This document shows, piece after piece, positions 1 to 9,969 of a DNA stretch of 64,000 bases (positions within the stretch are counted from its first letter, which is position 1; each line of letters begins with the position of its first letter). A model generated the notes under the pieces. It saw only the letters and a list, made by a program, of their open reading frames with translations, had not been told where the DNA came from and did no database searches. The position numbers and the translations under genes are program-made. This stretch comes from Nitrosospira multiformis (GTDB lineage: Bacteria; Pseudomonadota; Gammaproteobacteria; Burkholderiales; Nitrosomonadaceae): the NCBI GenBank assembly GCA_017306155.1, contig JAFKJB010000015.1, positions 48,746 through 112,745 on the forward strand, written 5' to 3'.

Positions 1-1
1 C

Positions 2-508
2 ATCCTCAAGGAACCGCTGACCTGGGGAGTAACGCACTCATATGATAATGCCGAGCAGGCGAAAGGTGATCCGCTTGCCGAAGCACTGTTTGACATCGAT
101 CATGTCACTAATGTGTTCTATGTGGATCGATGGATCACAGTGACCCAGGATGGCGCAGTTGACTGGCAGGATCTGGCACGGGAAGTAGCAGATCCTATTC
201 GTGCCGCGCCGGCGGCAGATACCCAGACAGCCGCTACAGTTGCAGCCGCGAGCGCGGAAATTGCCAATTTAAGTCCTGAGGATCAGCAGCGGCTTAATCT
301 GATCAACGAAATGCTCGACGAAGAGATTCGCCCCTATCTTCAGAGCGATGGAGGTGATCTCCATGTACTTGGTCTTGAAGGCAACAGGCTGAGTGTTCAC
401 TACCAGGGTGCTTGCGGCACCTGTCCGAGTTCGATTACCGGCACACTGCGAGGTATTCAGAACATGCTGAGGTCGATAGAGCCTGATCTGGAAGTTGTTG
501 CGGTCTGA
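2..508 (+). CDS. Nfu/NifU-type Fe-S cluster carrier protein, 5' end outside window
   Basis: The reading frame is open from base 2, so the gene begins to the left of the window. A GTG at 113 is internal and not the start. The first part resembles the Nfu N-terminal domain (ALFDIDHVTNVFYVDRW). After an alanine-rich linker comes a NifU C-terminal domain with the cluster-binding pair in GACGTCPSS. Proteins of this family bind a labile 4Fe-4S cluster between two subunits through the CxxC motif and pass it to apo-enzymes in the cytoplasm. That the window carries an Fe-S carrier is clear. Which Nfu subtype it is cannot be decided without the missing N-terminus. Confidence 0.88.
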   Translation: MLKEPLTWGVTHSYDNAEQAKGDPLAEALFDIDHVTNVFYVDRWITVTQDGAVDWQDLAREVADPIRAAPAADTQTAATVAAASAEIANLSPEDQQRLNLINEMLDEEIRPYLQSDGGDLHVLGLEGNRLSVHYQGACGTCPSSITGTLRGIQNMLRSIEPDLEVVAV

Positions 509-567
509 TATCCGCGGCATAACCCGGTTCGCGTCACGAACCCGGCTTCGGACCGGTACCCCTGTAA

Positions 568-594
568 TCAACCTTCCACGAAGGGAAGTTTTTC
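568..594 (+). terminator. weak candidate terminator after the Nfu gene
   Basis: A five-base stem CTTCC/GGAAG (573-577 with 584-588) is followed directly by TTTTT. A second small hairpin, GGTTCG/CGAACC, lies just upstream at 526-542. The stem is short, so this is only a candidate. Confidence 0.3.
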
Positions 595-767
595 TGCTTC
601 CCGGGTCTTTCCTGTTTCCTTGGCCTTGGAGCGGGTGTCCCTGTTCCTGACGCCGTGGTTGCGACCTGTCGTCCGCTTCAGCATATTTCAGTATATAGTA
701 TCTTCTTCTTGCACTGCACTCAGCCAGCATCAACTGAATACATGTGCCGTTTCCGTTCGAAAAGTAT

Positions 768-1181
768 ATGCTCTGGGTAAAATCTTTTCATATCGTCTTC
801 GTGGTGGCCTGGTTCGCCGGGCTTTTTTATTTGCCACGGCTCTTTGTCTATCATGCCCTGACTACCGACTCAGCGGGCATAGAGCGGTTCAAGATCATGG
901 AAAGAAAGCTTTATTATGGGATCATGACTCCCAGCGCGGTGGTTGCGGTAGTCCTGGGGCTGTGGCTCTGGCTGGGTTATGGCATTACTGGAATCTGGTT
1001 GCATGCGAAGCTCGCACTGGTGGTATTGCTGATTGCGTATCATGGATACTGCGGCAAGCTGCTGGCCGATTTCAAAGGTGACTGCAACCGCCATGGCCAC
1101 GTTTATTACCGCTGGTTCAATGAAGTCCCGGTACTCATCTTGATCGCTGTCGTGATACTCGTGGTGGTGAAACCGTGGTGA
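768..1181 (+). CDS. hemJ: HemJ-like protoporphyrinogen IX oxidase (UPF0093)
   Basis: A 137-residue membrane protein with about four hydrophobic helices. It starts MLWVKSFHIVFVVAWFAGLF and contains LPRLFVYH, matching the HemJ/UPF0093 family. HemJ converts protoporphyrinogen IX to protoporphyrin IX in the heme pathway of bacteria that lack HemG and HemY. The conserved His in KSFHIV and the later Lys in WLHAKLALV are the residues known to matter in the family. ATG at 768 is preferred over an in-frame GTG at 744 because the family normally begins MLWVK. hemE, another heme gene, lies 2.5 kb downstream. Confidence 0.85.
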   Translation: MLWVKSFHIVFVVAWFAGLFYLPRLFVYHALTTDSAGIERFKIMERKLYYGIMTPSAVVAVVLGLWLWLGYGITGIWLHAKLALVVLLIAYHGYCGKLLADFKGDCNRHGHVYYRWFNEVPVLILIAVVILVVVKPW

Positions 1182-1284
1182 GCAAGCGTAGTGATAAGTT
1201 GTCAGGGTTATCCAAAAGGAACCCCTTGGGGACGCTGTTTATCGAAGCTTCCGGGTAGATCGCACTTCCTTTCTCGTCACAATA

Positions 1285-2385
1285 ATGCAAACAGTCACTG
1301 TTAATCTTGCTTCTACCTCTGCCGCGCGCAGTTATCCCATCCATATCGGTACAGATGTCCTGGCTCAGCCTGAACTCCTCCTGCATTCCCTGGGTCAGAA
1401 GCGGGTGGCCATCGTCACAAACACTACAGTCGGGCCTTTATATCTCGAAAAATTTCGTGCAACTCTTGCAGTTCATGATGTGGTTTCGGTGCCGATCGTT
1501 CTTCCCGACGGCGAGGAATACAAGAACTGGGAAACCCTCAATCTCATTTTCGATGCTCTCCTGGCACACCGCTGCGAACGCAATACACCGCTCATCGCCC
1601 TTGGCGGAGGAGTCGTGGGAGACCTGACCGGTTTCGCGGCCGCCACCTATTTGCGCGGCGTGCCGTTCATTCAGGTGCCCACCACACTTCTGGCACAAGT
1701 CGATTCCTCAGTGGGCGGTAAGACAGGGATCAATCATCCGCTGGGCAAAAACATGATCGGGGCGTTTTATCAACCCCAGGCGGTAGTGGCGGATACGTCC
1801 ATGCTTGATACACTACCTGACAGGGAACTGCGCGCGGGTATGGCCGAGGTCATCAAGTATGGCCTTATTCGCGATCCAGCATTCTTCGGGTGGATTGAAT
1901 CTCATATCGAATCCCTGTTGGAACGTGAAAGTTCGATGTTGATCCATGTAATAGAAAGGAGTTGTCAGCATAAAGCGGAAGTTGTAGAAGCAGACGAGCG
2001 CGAGAGTGGCATGCGTGCCCTGCTGAACCTTGGACATACTTTTGGACACGCAATCGAGAATGCCATGGGTTACGGGAACTGGCTTCATGGGGAGGCGGTG
2101 GCTGCGGGAACGATACTGGCAGCCGAGGTGTCCCGACGCATGGGCATGATAGGGGCGAGGGATGTGGATCGAATCCGAAATCTCTATGTGAAGGCCGGCC
2201 TGCCGGTGATTGCTCCGAATCTCGGTCCGGAAAAATATTTGCGCCTGATGGGGCTGGACAAGAAAGTACAAGGCGGGAAAATGCGTTTCATACTGCTCGA
2301 GAATATCGGTCGGGCGGTGGTTCATGCGGATGTGCCATCGGCGATACTGACCGAAGTTCTAGCGGAACATACGGCTGATGCGTGA
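1285..2385 (+). CDS. aroB: 3-dehydroquinate synthase
   Basis: A 366-residue cytoplasmic NAD- and metal-dependent enzyme that converts DAHP to 3-dehydroquinate, the second step of the shikimate pathway. Family motifs are plain: the nucleotide-binding [21 protein letters not shown], the substrate loop [18 protein letters not shown], and the metal ligands in [11 protein letters not shown] and HGEAVAAG. Length is normal. The stop overlaps the start of dgt by 8 bases, so the two genes are translationally coupled. aroB followed by dgt is a common order in Betaproteobacteria. aroK, often just upstream, is not here; hemJ takes that place. Confidence 0.96.
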   Translation: MQTVTVNLASTSAARSYPIHIGTDVLAQPELLLHSLGQKRVAIVTNTTVGPLYLEKFRATLAVHDVVSVPIVLPDGEEYKNWETLNLIFDALLAHRCERNTPLIALGGGVVGDLTGFAAATYLRGVPFIQVPTTLLAQVDSSVGGKTGINHPLGKNMIGAFYQPQAVVADTSMLDTLPDRELRAGMAEVIKYGLIRDPAFFGWIESHIESLLERESSMLIHVIERSCQHKAEVVEADERESGMRALLNLGHTFGHAIENAMGYGNWLHGEAVAAGTILAAEVSRRMGMIGARDVDRIRNLYVKAGLPVIAPNLGPEKYLRLMGLDKKVQGGKMRFILLENIGRAVVHADVPSAILTEVLAEHTADA

Positions 2386-3499
2386 CCTGGCGTCCTATGC
2401 GGTATCGCCCGCCAACTCCCGCGGACGCCGCATCGCGGAAGAACCATCCCCCGGCCGCACGCCGTTTCAGCGCGACCGCGATCGCATCATTCATTCGACC
2501 GCCTTTCGCAGGCTTGAGTACAAGACCCAGGTTTTCGTTAATCATGAAGGGGACCTGTTCCGCACGCGCCTGACGCACAGCCTCGAAGTGGCGCAGATCG
2601 GCCGTTCCGTAGCCCGGAATTTGCGCCTGAACGAGGATCTGGTTGAGGCTATCGCGCTGGCGCATGATCTTGGTCATACCGCCTTCGGTCATGCAGGGCA
2701 GGACGCGCTGAACGAGTGCATGAAGGAACATGGCGGCTTTGAGCATAATCTGCAGTCCCTGCGGGTGGTGGATGTACTGGAGGAGCACTACGGCGCATTT
2801 GACGGGTTGAATCTGTGCTTTGAAACCCGCGAAGGCATTCTCAAGCATTGTTCGAAGAAAAATGCGCTGGAACTGGGGGACGTTGGCGAGCGCTTCCACA
2901 CGAATCGCCGGCCTTCGCTGGAAGCGCAAGTCGCCAATCTGGCGGATGAAATCGCTTACAACAATCACGATGTGGACGACGGTTTGAGATCCGGTTTCAT
3001 TATGCAGGAGCAACTTGAGGAGGTCGGAATATTTGCACGCCATCTGGCAATGGCCAAGCAGCAATACCCGAAAATATCGGGCAGAAGGCTGATCCATGAA
3101 ACCGTACGACGCATGATCAATACGCTGGCGGGAGATTTGATCAGGCAAAGCGCAGTGAATATCGAGCAGGCAAGCCCCGGGACCCTGGACGAAATCCGGA
3201 TCTTTCCACCGCTGATCGGATTCAGCAGGGAAATCGCGCAGGAGCAGCAGGAGCTCAAACAGTTCCTGCGGGAGCATCTTTACCGACACTACAAGGTGTC
3301 GCGCATGAGCGCAAAGGCACGGCACATCATCCGCCAGCTCTTTGGTGCATTCAACTCGGATATCCGGTTGTTGCCCCCGGAATTCCAGTCCAGATCTCAG
3401 CAGGACAAGCCTCAGGCCATCGCAGACTATATCGCTGGCATGACAGATCGTTATGCCATTCGTGAATACCGGCGACTTTTCGTTGTCGAGGAAAGCTGA
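2378..3499 (+). CDS. dgt: deoxyguanosinetriphosphate triphosphohydrolase-like protein
   Basis: A 373-residue HD-superfamily phosphohydrolase that removes triphosphate from dNTPs. The metal-binding HD motif is visible in [19 protein letters not shown], with the first His in [16 protein letters not shown] and a later Asp in [16 protein letters not shown]. The start region [27 protein letters not shown] is characteristic of this family. It overlaps aroB by 8 bases. The long minus-strand reading frame across this region is a codon-bias shadow. Confidence 0.93.
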   Translation: MRDLASYAVSPANSRGRRIAEEPSPGRTPFQRDRDRIIHSTAFRRLEYKTQVFVNHEGDLFRTRLTHSLEVAQIGRSVARNLRLNEDLVEAIALAHDLGHTAFGHAGQDALNECMKEHGGFEHNLQSLRVVDVLEEHYGAFDGLNLCFETREGILKHCSKKNALELGDVGERFHTNRRPSLEAQVANLADEIAYNNHDVDDGLRSGFIMQEQLEEVGIFARHLAMAKQQYPKISGRRLIHETVRRMINTLAGDLIRQSAVNIEQASPGTLDEIRIFPPLIGFSREIAQEQQELKQFLREHLYRHYKVSRMSAKARHIIRQLFGAFNSDIRLLPPEFQSRSQQDKPQAIADYIAGMTDRYAIREYRRLFVVEES

Positions 3500-3702
3500 C
3501 AGATCGTTCCTGTCGCTGGCCTTTTTGCGAATGACCGTAATGACCATATGCCTTGCCGGCCATTCATGATAAAATGGAGGGTTGAAGGAGAACCTAACGG
3601 TCCCGGGGTCCCGACAGTCCCCCAAGGCATCCATTTCCACTGGTAGCTCTACTGCAGATCGAGCATCCGGTTTTACTGATTTTTGCGATTGATCGGGTTT
3701 GA

Positions 3703-4806
3703 ATGACGAGATTAAAGAACGATACCCTGCTCAAGGCCCTGCTGAGGCAACCCACTGAATACACGCCGGTTTGGCTGATGCGGCAGGCCGGGCGCTACCT
3801 CTCCGAATATAATCAGACGAGAGCTCGCGCGGGCAATTTTCTTGCACTCTGCAAGAATCCCGACTTCGCCACCGAAGTTACGATGCAGCCTCTTGCGCGA
3901 TTTCCCCTGGATGCGGCCATCCTGTTTTCAGATATTCTGACGATTCCTGATGCCATGGGACTGGGATTATATTTTGCGGAAGGAGAGGGCCCCAGGTTCG
4001 AGCGCCCCTTGCGCGAAGAGTGGGAGATCCGGGCTCTTACCGTCCCAGATCCTGCCGTTCATTTGAGCTATGTCATGGACGCGGTTTCGCAGATACGCAA
4101 AACTCTGGATAATCGGGTCCCGCTGATCGGGTTCTCCGGCAGTCCGTTTACGCTTGCCTGCTATATGGTGGAAGGAGCTGGCGGGACTGATTTCCGGCAA
4201 ATAAAAACCATGCTGTACCGGCGTCCCGATTTGCTGCATCACATTCTCGATATCAATGCGCAGGCTGTCATCGCTTATCTGAACGCTCAAATCGAGTCCG
4301 GCGCGCAGGCAGTAATGATTTTTGATACCTGGGGTGGAGCGCTTTCCCATGCCGCTTATCAGCAGTTTTCGCTGCGATACATGACCCAGATACTAGCGGG
4401 ATTAAGGCGGCATCAGGGGGGTGAACGTATTCCGAGCATTGTTTTTACCAAAGGTGGGGGACTATGGCTCGAGAGTATCGCAGACAGCGGATGCGATGCA
4501 GTGGGACTGGACTGGACCGTGAATATCGCCGATGCCCGGCGACGCGTGGGCCACAAGGTTGCCTTGCAGGGCAACCTCGATCCTGCCGTGTTATTCGCAG
4601 AACCGGAGATAATTGCCGCCGAAGTGGAACAGATTCTTGCGGATTTTGGCGAAGGCAGCGGTCACATCTTCAACCTGGGGCATGGCATATCGCAGTTTAC
4701 GCCACCTGAAAATGCGCTTGCGCTGGTCGAAGCGGTTCACAACCTCAGCCGCAGATTTCATCGTGCGGATGCAGAGCAAAGCAGCATTTCGGCAACTAGC
4801 GGATAA
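3703..4806 (+). CDS. hemE: uroporphyrinogen decarboxylase
   Basis: A 367-residue soluble enzyme that decarboxylates the four acetate side chains of uroporphyrinogen III to give coproporphyrinogen III. Signature stretches are [15 protein letters not shown] near the N-terminus (active-site Arg pair), [15 protein letters not shown] with the catalytic Asp, [16 protein letters not shown], and the C-terminal HIFNLGHGI. Length is usual. It stands alone, with about 200 bases upstream and a two-component system downstream. Confidence 0.96.
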   Translation: MTRLKNDTLLKALLRQPTEYTPVWLMRQAGRYLSEYNQTRARAGNFLALCKNPDFATEVTMQPLARFPLDAAILFSDILTIPDAMGLGLYFAEGEGPRFERPLREEWEIRALTVPDPAVHLSYVMDAVSQIRKTLDNRVPLIGFSGSPFTLACYMVEGAGGTDFRQIKTMLYRRPDLLHHILDINAQAVIAYLNAQIESGAQAVMIFDTWGGALSHAAYQQFSLRYMTQILAGLRRHQGGERIPSIVFTKGGGLWLESIADSGCDAVGLDWTVNIADARRRVGHKVALQGNLDPAVLFAEPEIIAAEVEQILADFGEGSGHIFNLGHGISQFTPPENALALVEAVHNLSRRFHRADAEQSSISATSG

Positions 4807-4870
4807 ACGGAATTCTTTCACAGCGAATCTACAGGATATTTCTGCAGTCTGATTGGTTGGAACTTTTCAC

Positions 4871-5554
4871 GTGCGCATACTTATTATTGAAGATGATCGG
4901 GCAATAGCCAGTAATCTGTACGACTTTCTCGAAGCTCGCGGTCACAGTGTCGATGCGGCGGCCGATGGGATTACAGGGCTGCATCTTGCGGTTACCCAGC
5001 AGTTTGATGGTATTCTGCTTGACCTGGGATTACCTGGTGCAGATGGTATAACCCTGTGCCGGAAGCTTCGCCAGGAAGCGCATCTCGATACCCCGGTCCT
5101 GATGCTGACAGCGCGTGACACGCTGGAAGACAAGCTGAAAGGTTTCGATTGCGGGGCGGATGACTACCTGGTCAAACCCTTTGCCTTGAAAGAAGTCGAA
5201 GCGCGGCTGGTTGCCATGCACAAACGCCGAAAGGGGAAGGTAACCAGTCGAACGCTGGAAACCGAAGATCTTTCCTTCGATCCGAAAACCCTCACAATCC
5301 GCTTCGCGGGCGCGAACGTCAAGTTGCCGCCCAAATGTATTGGCTTGCTTGCAGTCATCATGAGCGAGCCTGGCCGCGTTTTCAGCCGCAGGGAGCTCGA
5401 ATCGGAAGTATGGGGAGATGTGCAGGAAACCAGCGATACCCTCCGCAGTCACATGCACGAGCTTCGCCGCGCCCTGACGCGTGCGGGCGGCTATGATCCA
5501 ATCGAAACCGTTCACGGTCTCGGTTATCGGCTTTCCACGCGTGCCCGTAATTAG
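4871..5554 (+). CDS. OmpR/PhoB-family response regulator
   Basis: A 227-residue two-domain regulator. The receiver domain has the acidic pocket in IIEDD, the phosphoacceptor Asp in GILLDLGLPGADG, the Thr in MLTARD and the Lys in DYLVKPF. The C-terminal half is a winged-helix DNA-binding domain ending ETVHGLGYRLS. GTG at 4871 is preferred because VRILIIEDD is the usual beginning; a TTG at 4853 is possible. The gene overlaps the following sensor kinase by 14 bases, so the two form a coupled operon. The signal and targets are not recognisable. Confidence 0.93.
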   Translation: MRILIIEDDRAIASNLYDFLEARGHSVDAAADGITGLHLAVTQQFDGILLDLGLPGADGITLCRKLRQEAHLDTPVLMLTARDTLEDKLKGFDCGADDYLVKPFALKEVEARLVAMHKRRKGKVTSRTLETEDLSFDPKTLTIRFAGANVKLPPKCIGLLAVIMSEPGRVFSRRELESEVWGDVQETSDTLRSHMHELRRALTRAGGYDPIETVHGLGYRLSTRARN

Positions 5555-6809
5555 GCGCGGGCTTCGCCTTCGCGTTGCACTCGCGTTTGCGATATTCTGT
5601 ATCGTCGTTGTCGGAACGCTGGGAGTCAGCCTGTATATCGCTTCCGATGACATCGAAGAAGCTCATATCGAACAGATCATCGAAACCGAGATGGATTACC
5701 TGCTCCAGCGCTATCGCGAGCATGCGGACTTCGTGCCCCAGGAAGGTTCCAATCTCGAAAAATACATCATCCACGATTCCTCCGAAGAGTCTCGCCTTCC
5801 TTCCTATCTGCAGGGGTTGAGTTACAGGCGGCACAAGGTTTTTCGCGGCCCGGAGGAAGTCCGGGTCGCGGTCCATCACGTGAACGGGGTCAAGTTTCTT
5901 GTCGCCTATGAAATAGGCTTGCACGAAGCACGGCAGCGGGAACTGAAACTGCTCATCGTCCTGTCGCTCGTTTCCGTCGTGGGTGTCGCAGTCGTAGTGG
6001 GGTACCTGCTGGCCGGCGTGCTGGTCAAGCAGGTGACTGATCTCGCCGAGCAGGTGAGGCATCTCGCGCCGGGTGACATCCAGGGGGAAACGCTTACCCA
6101 GCCCGGACAGGATGAGGAAGTGGCGCAACTCGCGCGTGCACTGGATGACTATCAAAGCCGCATAACCCGCATGCTGCGGCGGGAACAGGAGTTTACCGCC
6201 AATATAAGCCACGAGCTGCGCACTCCGATTACAACTATCCTGACAAGCTGTGAACTGCTGGTCGCGGAACCGAACCTGTCGGAAAGAGCGCGCATGCGCA
6301 TCAGCATGATCGAAAGTGCCGCAACCCGTATGGGTGAGCAGTTGCAAGCCCTGTTATTTCTCGCGCGCGAGCAGTCGCTCGGGGTAATGGAACCGGTGGA
6401 TCTGGCCGAGTGTGTCTACGACGCAGCAGAATCGATATGCGGGGAGATCTATCGAAAGCATCTTACATTCGAAGTCATGGTGGAACCGAAAGCCATGCTG
6501 ACGCTGAACCGGCAGGCGATTCACACAGCCCTTGTGAATCTGCTGCGCAATGCGGTGCAATACACAAACAGCGGTTTCATACGGGTAAATTTCAAAGGCA
6601 ACCGTCTTTCGATTTCCGATTCCGGTATCGGTATTGAGCCTTCCTATCTCCCCCTCCTGTATGAACGCTTCTTCCGCGGCTCGACGCAAGGTGAAGGTCT
6701 GGGCATAGGGCTTGCCATCGTCAAGCGCATTTGCGACTACTATGGATGGAGCATAGAAGTCGAAAGCATGCCGGGACAAGGTGCGACCTTCCATATTGTA
6801 TTTCCCTGA
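5541..6809 (+). CDS. membrane sensor histidine kinase, partner of the upstream regulator
   Basis: A 422-residue inner-membrane kinase. It has a first membrane helix (VALAFAIFCIVVVGTLGV), a periplasmic sensor of roughly 120 residues, a second helix (LLIVLSLVSVVGVAVVVGYLLAG), a HAMP-like linker, a HisKA domain with the H-box NISHELRTPI, and an ATPase domain with N-box LLRNAVQY, G1 box DSGIGI and G2 box GEGLGIGLAIV. GTG at 5541 is chosen because it overlaps the regulator stop by 14 bases; an upstream start would bury more than 70 bases in that gene. The ligand is unknown. Confidence 0.92.
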   Translation: MPVIRRGLRLRVALAFAIFCIVVVGTLGVSLYIASDDIEEAHIEQIIETEMDYLLQRYREHADFVPQEGSNLEKYIIHDSSEESRLPSYLQGLSYRRHKVFRGPEEVRVAVHHVNGVKFLVAYEIGLHEARQRELKLLIVLSLVSVVGVAVVVGYLLAGVLVKQVTDLAEQVRHLAPGDIQGETLTQPGQDEEVAQLARALDDYQSRITRMLRREQEFTANISHELRTPITTILTSCELLVAEPNLSERARMRISMIESAATRMGEQLQALLFLAREQSLGVMEPVDLAECVYDAAESICGEIYRKHLTFEVMVEPKAMLTLNRQAIHTALVNLLRNAVQYTNSGFIRVNFKGNRLSISDSGIGIEPSYLPLLYERFFRGSTQGEGLGIGLAIVKRICDYYGWSIEVESMPGQGATFHIVFP

Positions 6810-7221
6810 GCTGTATTTCTCTGAGAATCGCTTTTCCTGAGCCTTCGCTCCCGGCGATTTCTGCCTGATTCTGCCTGGTTGCCTGACATAGTGGAAGCTC
6901 TACAGTTCCCCTTGTCGATCTTTTGCAAAATCCGCGTCTTGCGGAGCTGTTTCCGCCATTTTCACCTTCCTGAAGACGCCGCTTTTTAGTGGCCGGACTG
7001 CTGAGATGTCCATCTTGCCCGGTGATGATGCTCGTTTAAACCCTGTTTATAAGGGGTATTTATCTTCACGAATTCTTCACATGGCATGTGTTAATTTGAT
7101 ACCTGAGTAAATACCTGAGTAAATTCCTCTGTTATTTTAAGTCGATGAATCAAGTTTGTTTTGGTCAAAGGGAATCCTGTCAACAGGTCAGAATACGTCA
7201 CGAAAAAGAGGGGTAAAAATT
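6810..7221. other. intergenic leader between the kinase gene and dabA
   Basis: A 412-base gap with no supported gene. Near dabA it holds a tandem 12-base repeat ATACCTGAGTAA (7099-7110 and 7111-7122), the palindrome CACATGGCATGTG (7078-7090), and TCCGC/GCGGA/TCCGC segments at 6931-6956 that could form alternative small hairpins. It is the likely promoter and control region of dabA. No sigma-70 promoter was clear enough to call. Confidence 0.5.
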
Positions 7222-9969
7222 ATGCCAGCAGCAATAGACAAAGATGAAAGTATTCAGAAAGAGGGAAAGAGGATCGAGTTGGTGAAGGATTCTCCAGGAC
7301 AGTTTGCGGCTTCCGGTGCCGCCGCAGTAAGTGCAACGGCTAATCCGGATAAACGAGCGGATGTCAGTACACTGCATGCAAAGCGGGCTGTAGCCCAGGC
7401 GCAGGAAACCTCCGTTTCTTCCTTCAATAAAGAGGAAGTGATCCATGATCTGCAGCACTATCTGCCCTCGCAGGCGCCGCTGAAAGACTTCATTCATCAC
7501 AACACGTTGCATGCATTCCAGAATTATAAGTTTTACGAAGGAACGCGCCATGCAAAAAAAATATTCGGATTTTTTCCCTCCCTTCAACTCCGTGAATATA
7601 GAGACCTGTACGACGCCGAGCGCATTCGCAAGGATATTCTTGAGCGAGTCATCTCGGAAAGAAAAGGCCCGGAGCATCTGGACGAGTGGATGGAGAAAGT
7701 CCTTCACAAGGAATATGACGATTCCGTTTCCCCCCGGATAGGCAAGCTGAGGGCGAACTGGAAGCGCCATTATCCTATTGACCTGGACCTGATGGTTCAC
7801 CCGCTTCTGTTCAGAATCCTGTGCAGCTACCTCGATCAGGGAATTTCAGTATGGGGTTTCCCGATAGGGCACAAGGGTTTTCTTGCAGCCATGAAGGAAA
7901 TGGAAGAAAAAAGCTTTGCCAGCTTTTTCAAGACGAAGAGAGCTAAAAAGCTCCTGGTGTCTGGAAACTGCAAGATGGAGGATCTGCTCAAGCTCGTGGT
8001 GGGGGATGAAACCCTCTATGCGCAGTATCTGTTTGACCAGCAGTTTGCGCATCCCGGCTGGTCGGGCATGGTGGCCACCGTCGAGGCCCAGCCCGCCTCC
8101 CTCCTGAACCCGAAGAACATTACCGTTCATGATCTGGTTGTCTTCGAGCTTTTGCTTGAGATTGACGCGCTCGATTCCTATTTCGGAGAAAGCTGGGAAC
8201 CCATTGGAAGTATTCTGGAAGGACGGCCTGAACCGTTGTTCGATGATGTGCCCGAGACTGAGGTCGATACGGTTCTTTCCCTTTTGCACGATGCTTTCGA
8301 GTGGACGTACTATGACCAGGTGTTGACGGGAATAGCTTTGCAGGACAAGACCTGGGAAAGAAAGATCGAGAACAGAAGTTTCCAGACGTTCTTCTGCATC
8401 GATGACCGCTTGACATCGTTCCGCCGGTATCTCGAGCAGCTGGATCCGGATTGCGAAACGTTTACCACCGCCGGATTCTTCAACGTCGAGCTGTATTATC
8501 AGCCCGAGAACGGCAAGTTTTATACGAAATGCTGTCCCGCGCCGGTCTTCCCCAAATTCCTCGTCAAGGAAATCGGTAACCAGCAGAAGATAAAGAAGGA
8601 AGTACATTTTTCCAAACTCACGCATTCGCTTTTCCAGGGCTGGTTTATCACCCAAACCATCGGGTTTGTGTCGGCCCTGAGATTAGCCTTGAATGTATTC
8701 AAGCCGGGTTCGATGCCCGCCGGAGCCTCCTCTTATTTGCACGTGGACAAGAACGCGAGGCTCACCATCGAAAACAAGGACCCGAGCGACAAGGAAAACG
8801 GATTGCAGGTAGGCTATACCATCGATGAGATGGTCCAGCGCGTTCAGGGGGTCCTGACCAGCACGGGATTGAACGGAGTAGATAAAACCTTTGCCCCCAT
8901 CGTTTACATGATTGGCCACGGGGCGTCCAGCGTAAACAATCCTCATTATACCGCCTATGACTGTGGCGCATGCGGCGGGCGGCCCGGATCGGTGAATGCC
9001 AGGACATTCTGTTACATGGCCAACCATCCCAAGGTAAGGGAAATCCTCAAGGAACGGGGCGTCGTCATCCCGCCCACTACCCAGTTTCTCCCGGGCCTGC
9101 ACGACACCACGCGTGACGAAGTCGCCTTCTTCGATGAAGATATTCTCTCCGAGGAAAACGCCGCCAAACACAGGAGGAATACGCTCGTCGTCAATGAAGC
9201 ACTCGATCTTCACGCGAAGGAGCGGTCCAGAAGGTTGGTATCCATTGATACCAAAATGAGTCCGAAGGAGATTCATGAGGAAATCCGCAGGAGATCGGTT
9301 TCGCTGTTCGAACCGCGGCCGGAGCTCAACCACGCAACCAATGCCGTCAGCATCATCGGCAGGAGGAGTATTTCGGAAAACCTGTTCCTCGACCGGCGGG
9401 CATCCACGAGCAGCTATGATTACCGCACCGATCCCGAAGGCAAGTTTCTGACAGTATCCATGGGCCCGATTGCACCGGTTATGGGCGGAATCGACCTCGA
9501 ATATTTTTTCTCCCGTACCGACAATCACAAAATGGGTGCCGGAACGAAACTGCCCCACAACGTCATGGGTCTGATCGGAGTGGCAAACGGTGCGGATGGC
9601 GATTTGAGGACAGGACTCCCCAGCCAGATGATCGAAGTGCACGATCCCGTCCGTCTCCTGGTCATCATCGAGCATTACCCCGACGTGGTGTTGAAGGTGC
9701 TCAAGTCCGCACCGGCAAACTATTCGTTTTATGAAAACTACTGGGTGCATTGTGTGGCGCTGCATCCGGACACCGGGGAACTCTGGCTGTACAAGGACGG
9801 TGATTTCTCCAGGATTTACAAGCCCCTGCTGAACAATCTGGAAACCGTATCGGATCTGAGCGCTTTGATGGAACGGGCCAAGAAGGCGGAATCGATCGAA
9901 ACCCTGGATGCGGTTCAAGAGAATTTACCTGTCTACTTTATCGAGAAGAAGGAGAGAGTGAAAAAATGA
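7222..9969 (+). CDS. dabA: DabA, zinc-binding subunit of the DabAB inorganic carbon pump (DUF2309)
   Basis: A 915-residue protein matching DUF2309, now known as DabA. Together with DabB it takes up dissolved inorganic carbon, coupling a carbonic-anhydrase-like site to the cation gradient. The expected zinc site is visible: Cys and Asp in FFCIDDRLTSFRRYLE, then His and Cys in MIGHGASSVNNPHYTAYDCGACGG. The N-terminal ~60 residues are Ala/Lys-rich and probably disordered. ATG at 7222 sits behind AAAGAGGGG and is preferred to an upstream in-frame start at 7156. The stop overlaps dabB in ATGA. The role in feeding CO2 fixation is inferred from the family. Confidence 0.93.
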   Translation: MPAAIDKDESIQKEGKRIELVKDSPGQFAASGAAAVSATANPDKRADVSTLHAKRAVAQAQETSVSSFNKEEVIHDLQHYLPSQAPLKDFIHHNTLHAFQNYKFYEGTRHAKKIFGFFPSLQLREYRDLYDAERIRKDILERVISERKGPEHLDEWMEKVLHKEYDDSVSPRIGKLRANWKRHYPIDLDLMVHPLLFRILCSYLDQGISVWGFPIGHKGFLAAMKEMEEKSFASFFKTKRAKKLLVSGNCKMEDLLKLVVGDETLYAQYLFDQQFAHPGWSGMVATVEAQPASLLNPKNITVHDLVVFELLLEIDALDSYFGESWEPIGSILEGRPEPLFDDVPETEVDTVLSLLHDAFEWTYYDQVLTGIALQDKTWERKIENRSFQTFFCIDDRLTSFRRYLEQLDPDCETFTTAGFFNVELYYQPENGKFYTKCCPAPVFPKFLVKEIGNQQKIKKEVHFSKLTHSLFQGWFITQTIGFVSALRLALNVFKPGSMPAGASSYLHVDKNARLTIENKDPSDKENGLQVGYTIDEMVQRVQGVLTSTGLNGVDKTFAPIVYMIGHGASSVNNPHYTAYDCGACGGRPGSVNARTFCYMANHPKVREILKERGVVIPPTTQFLPGLHDTTRDEVAFFDEDILSEENAAKHRRNTLVVNEALDLHAKERSRRLVSIDTKMSPKEIHEEIRRRSVSLFEPRPELNHATNAVSIIGRRSISENLFLDRRASTSSYDYRTDPEGKFLTVSMGPIAPVMGGIDLEYFFSRTDNHKMGAGTKLPHNVMGLIGVANGADGDLRTGLPSQMIEVHDPVRLLVIIEHYPDVVLKVLKSAPANYSFYENYWVHCVALHPDTGELWLYKDGDFSRIYKPLLNNLETVSDLSALMERAKKAESIETLDAVQENLPVYFIEKKERVKK

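Noticed and set aside
2288-3640. 450-codon minus-strand frame across dgt
   Set aside because: It mirrors the dgt gene, whose family motifs are clear; the antisense frame has no recognisable sequence or ribosome site.
8683-9918. 411-codon minus-strand frame across dabA
   Set aside because: Shadow of a strongly supported gene; it lacks start context and family features.
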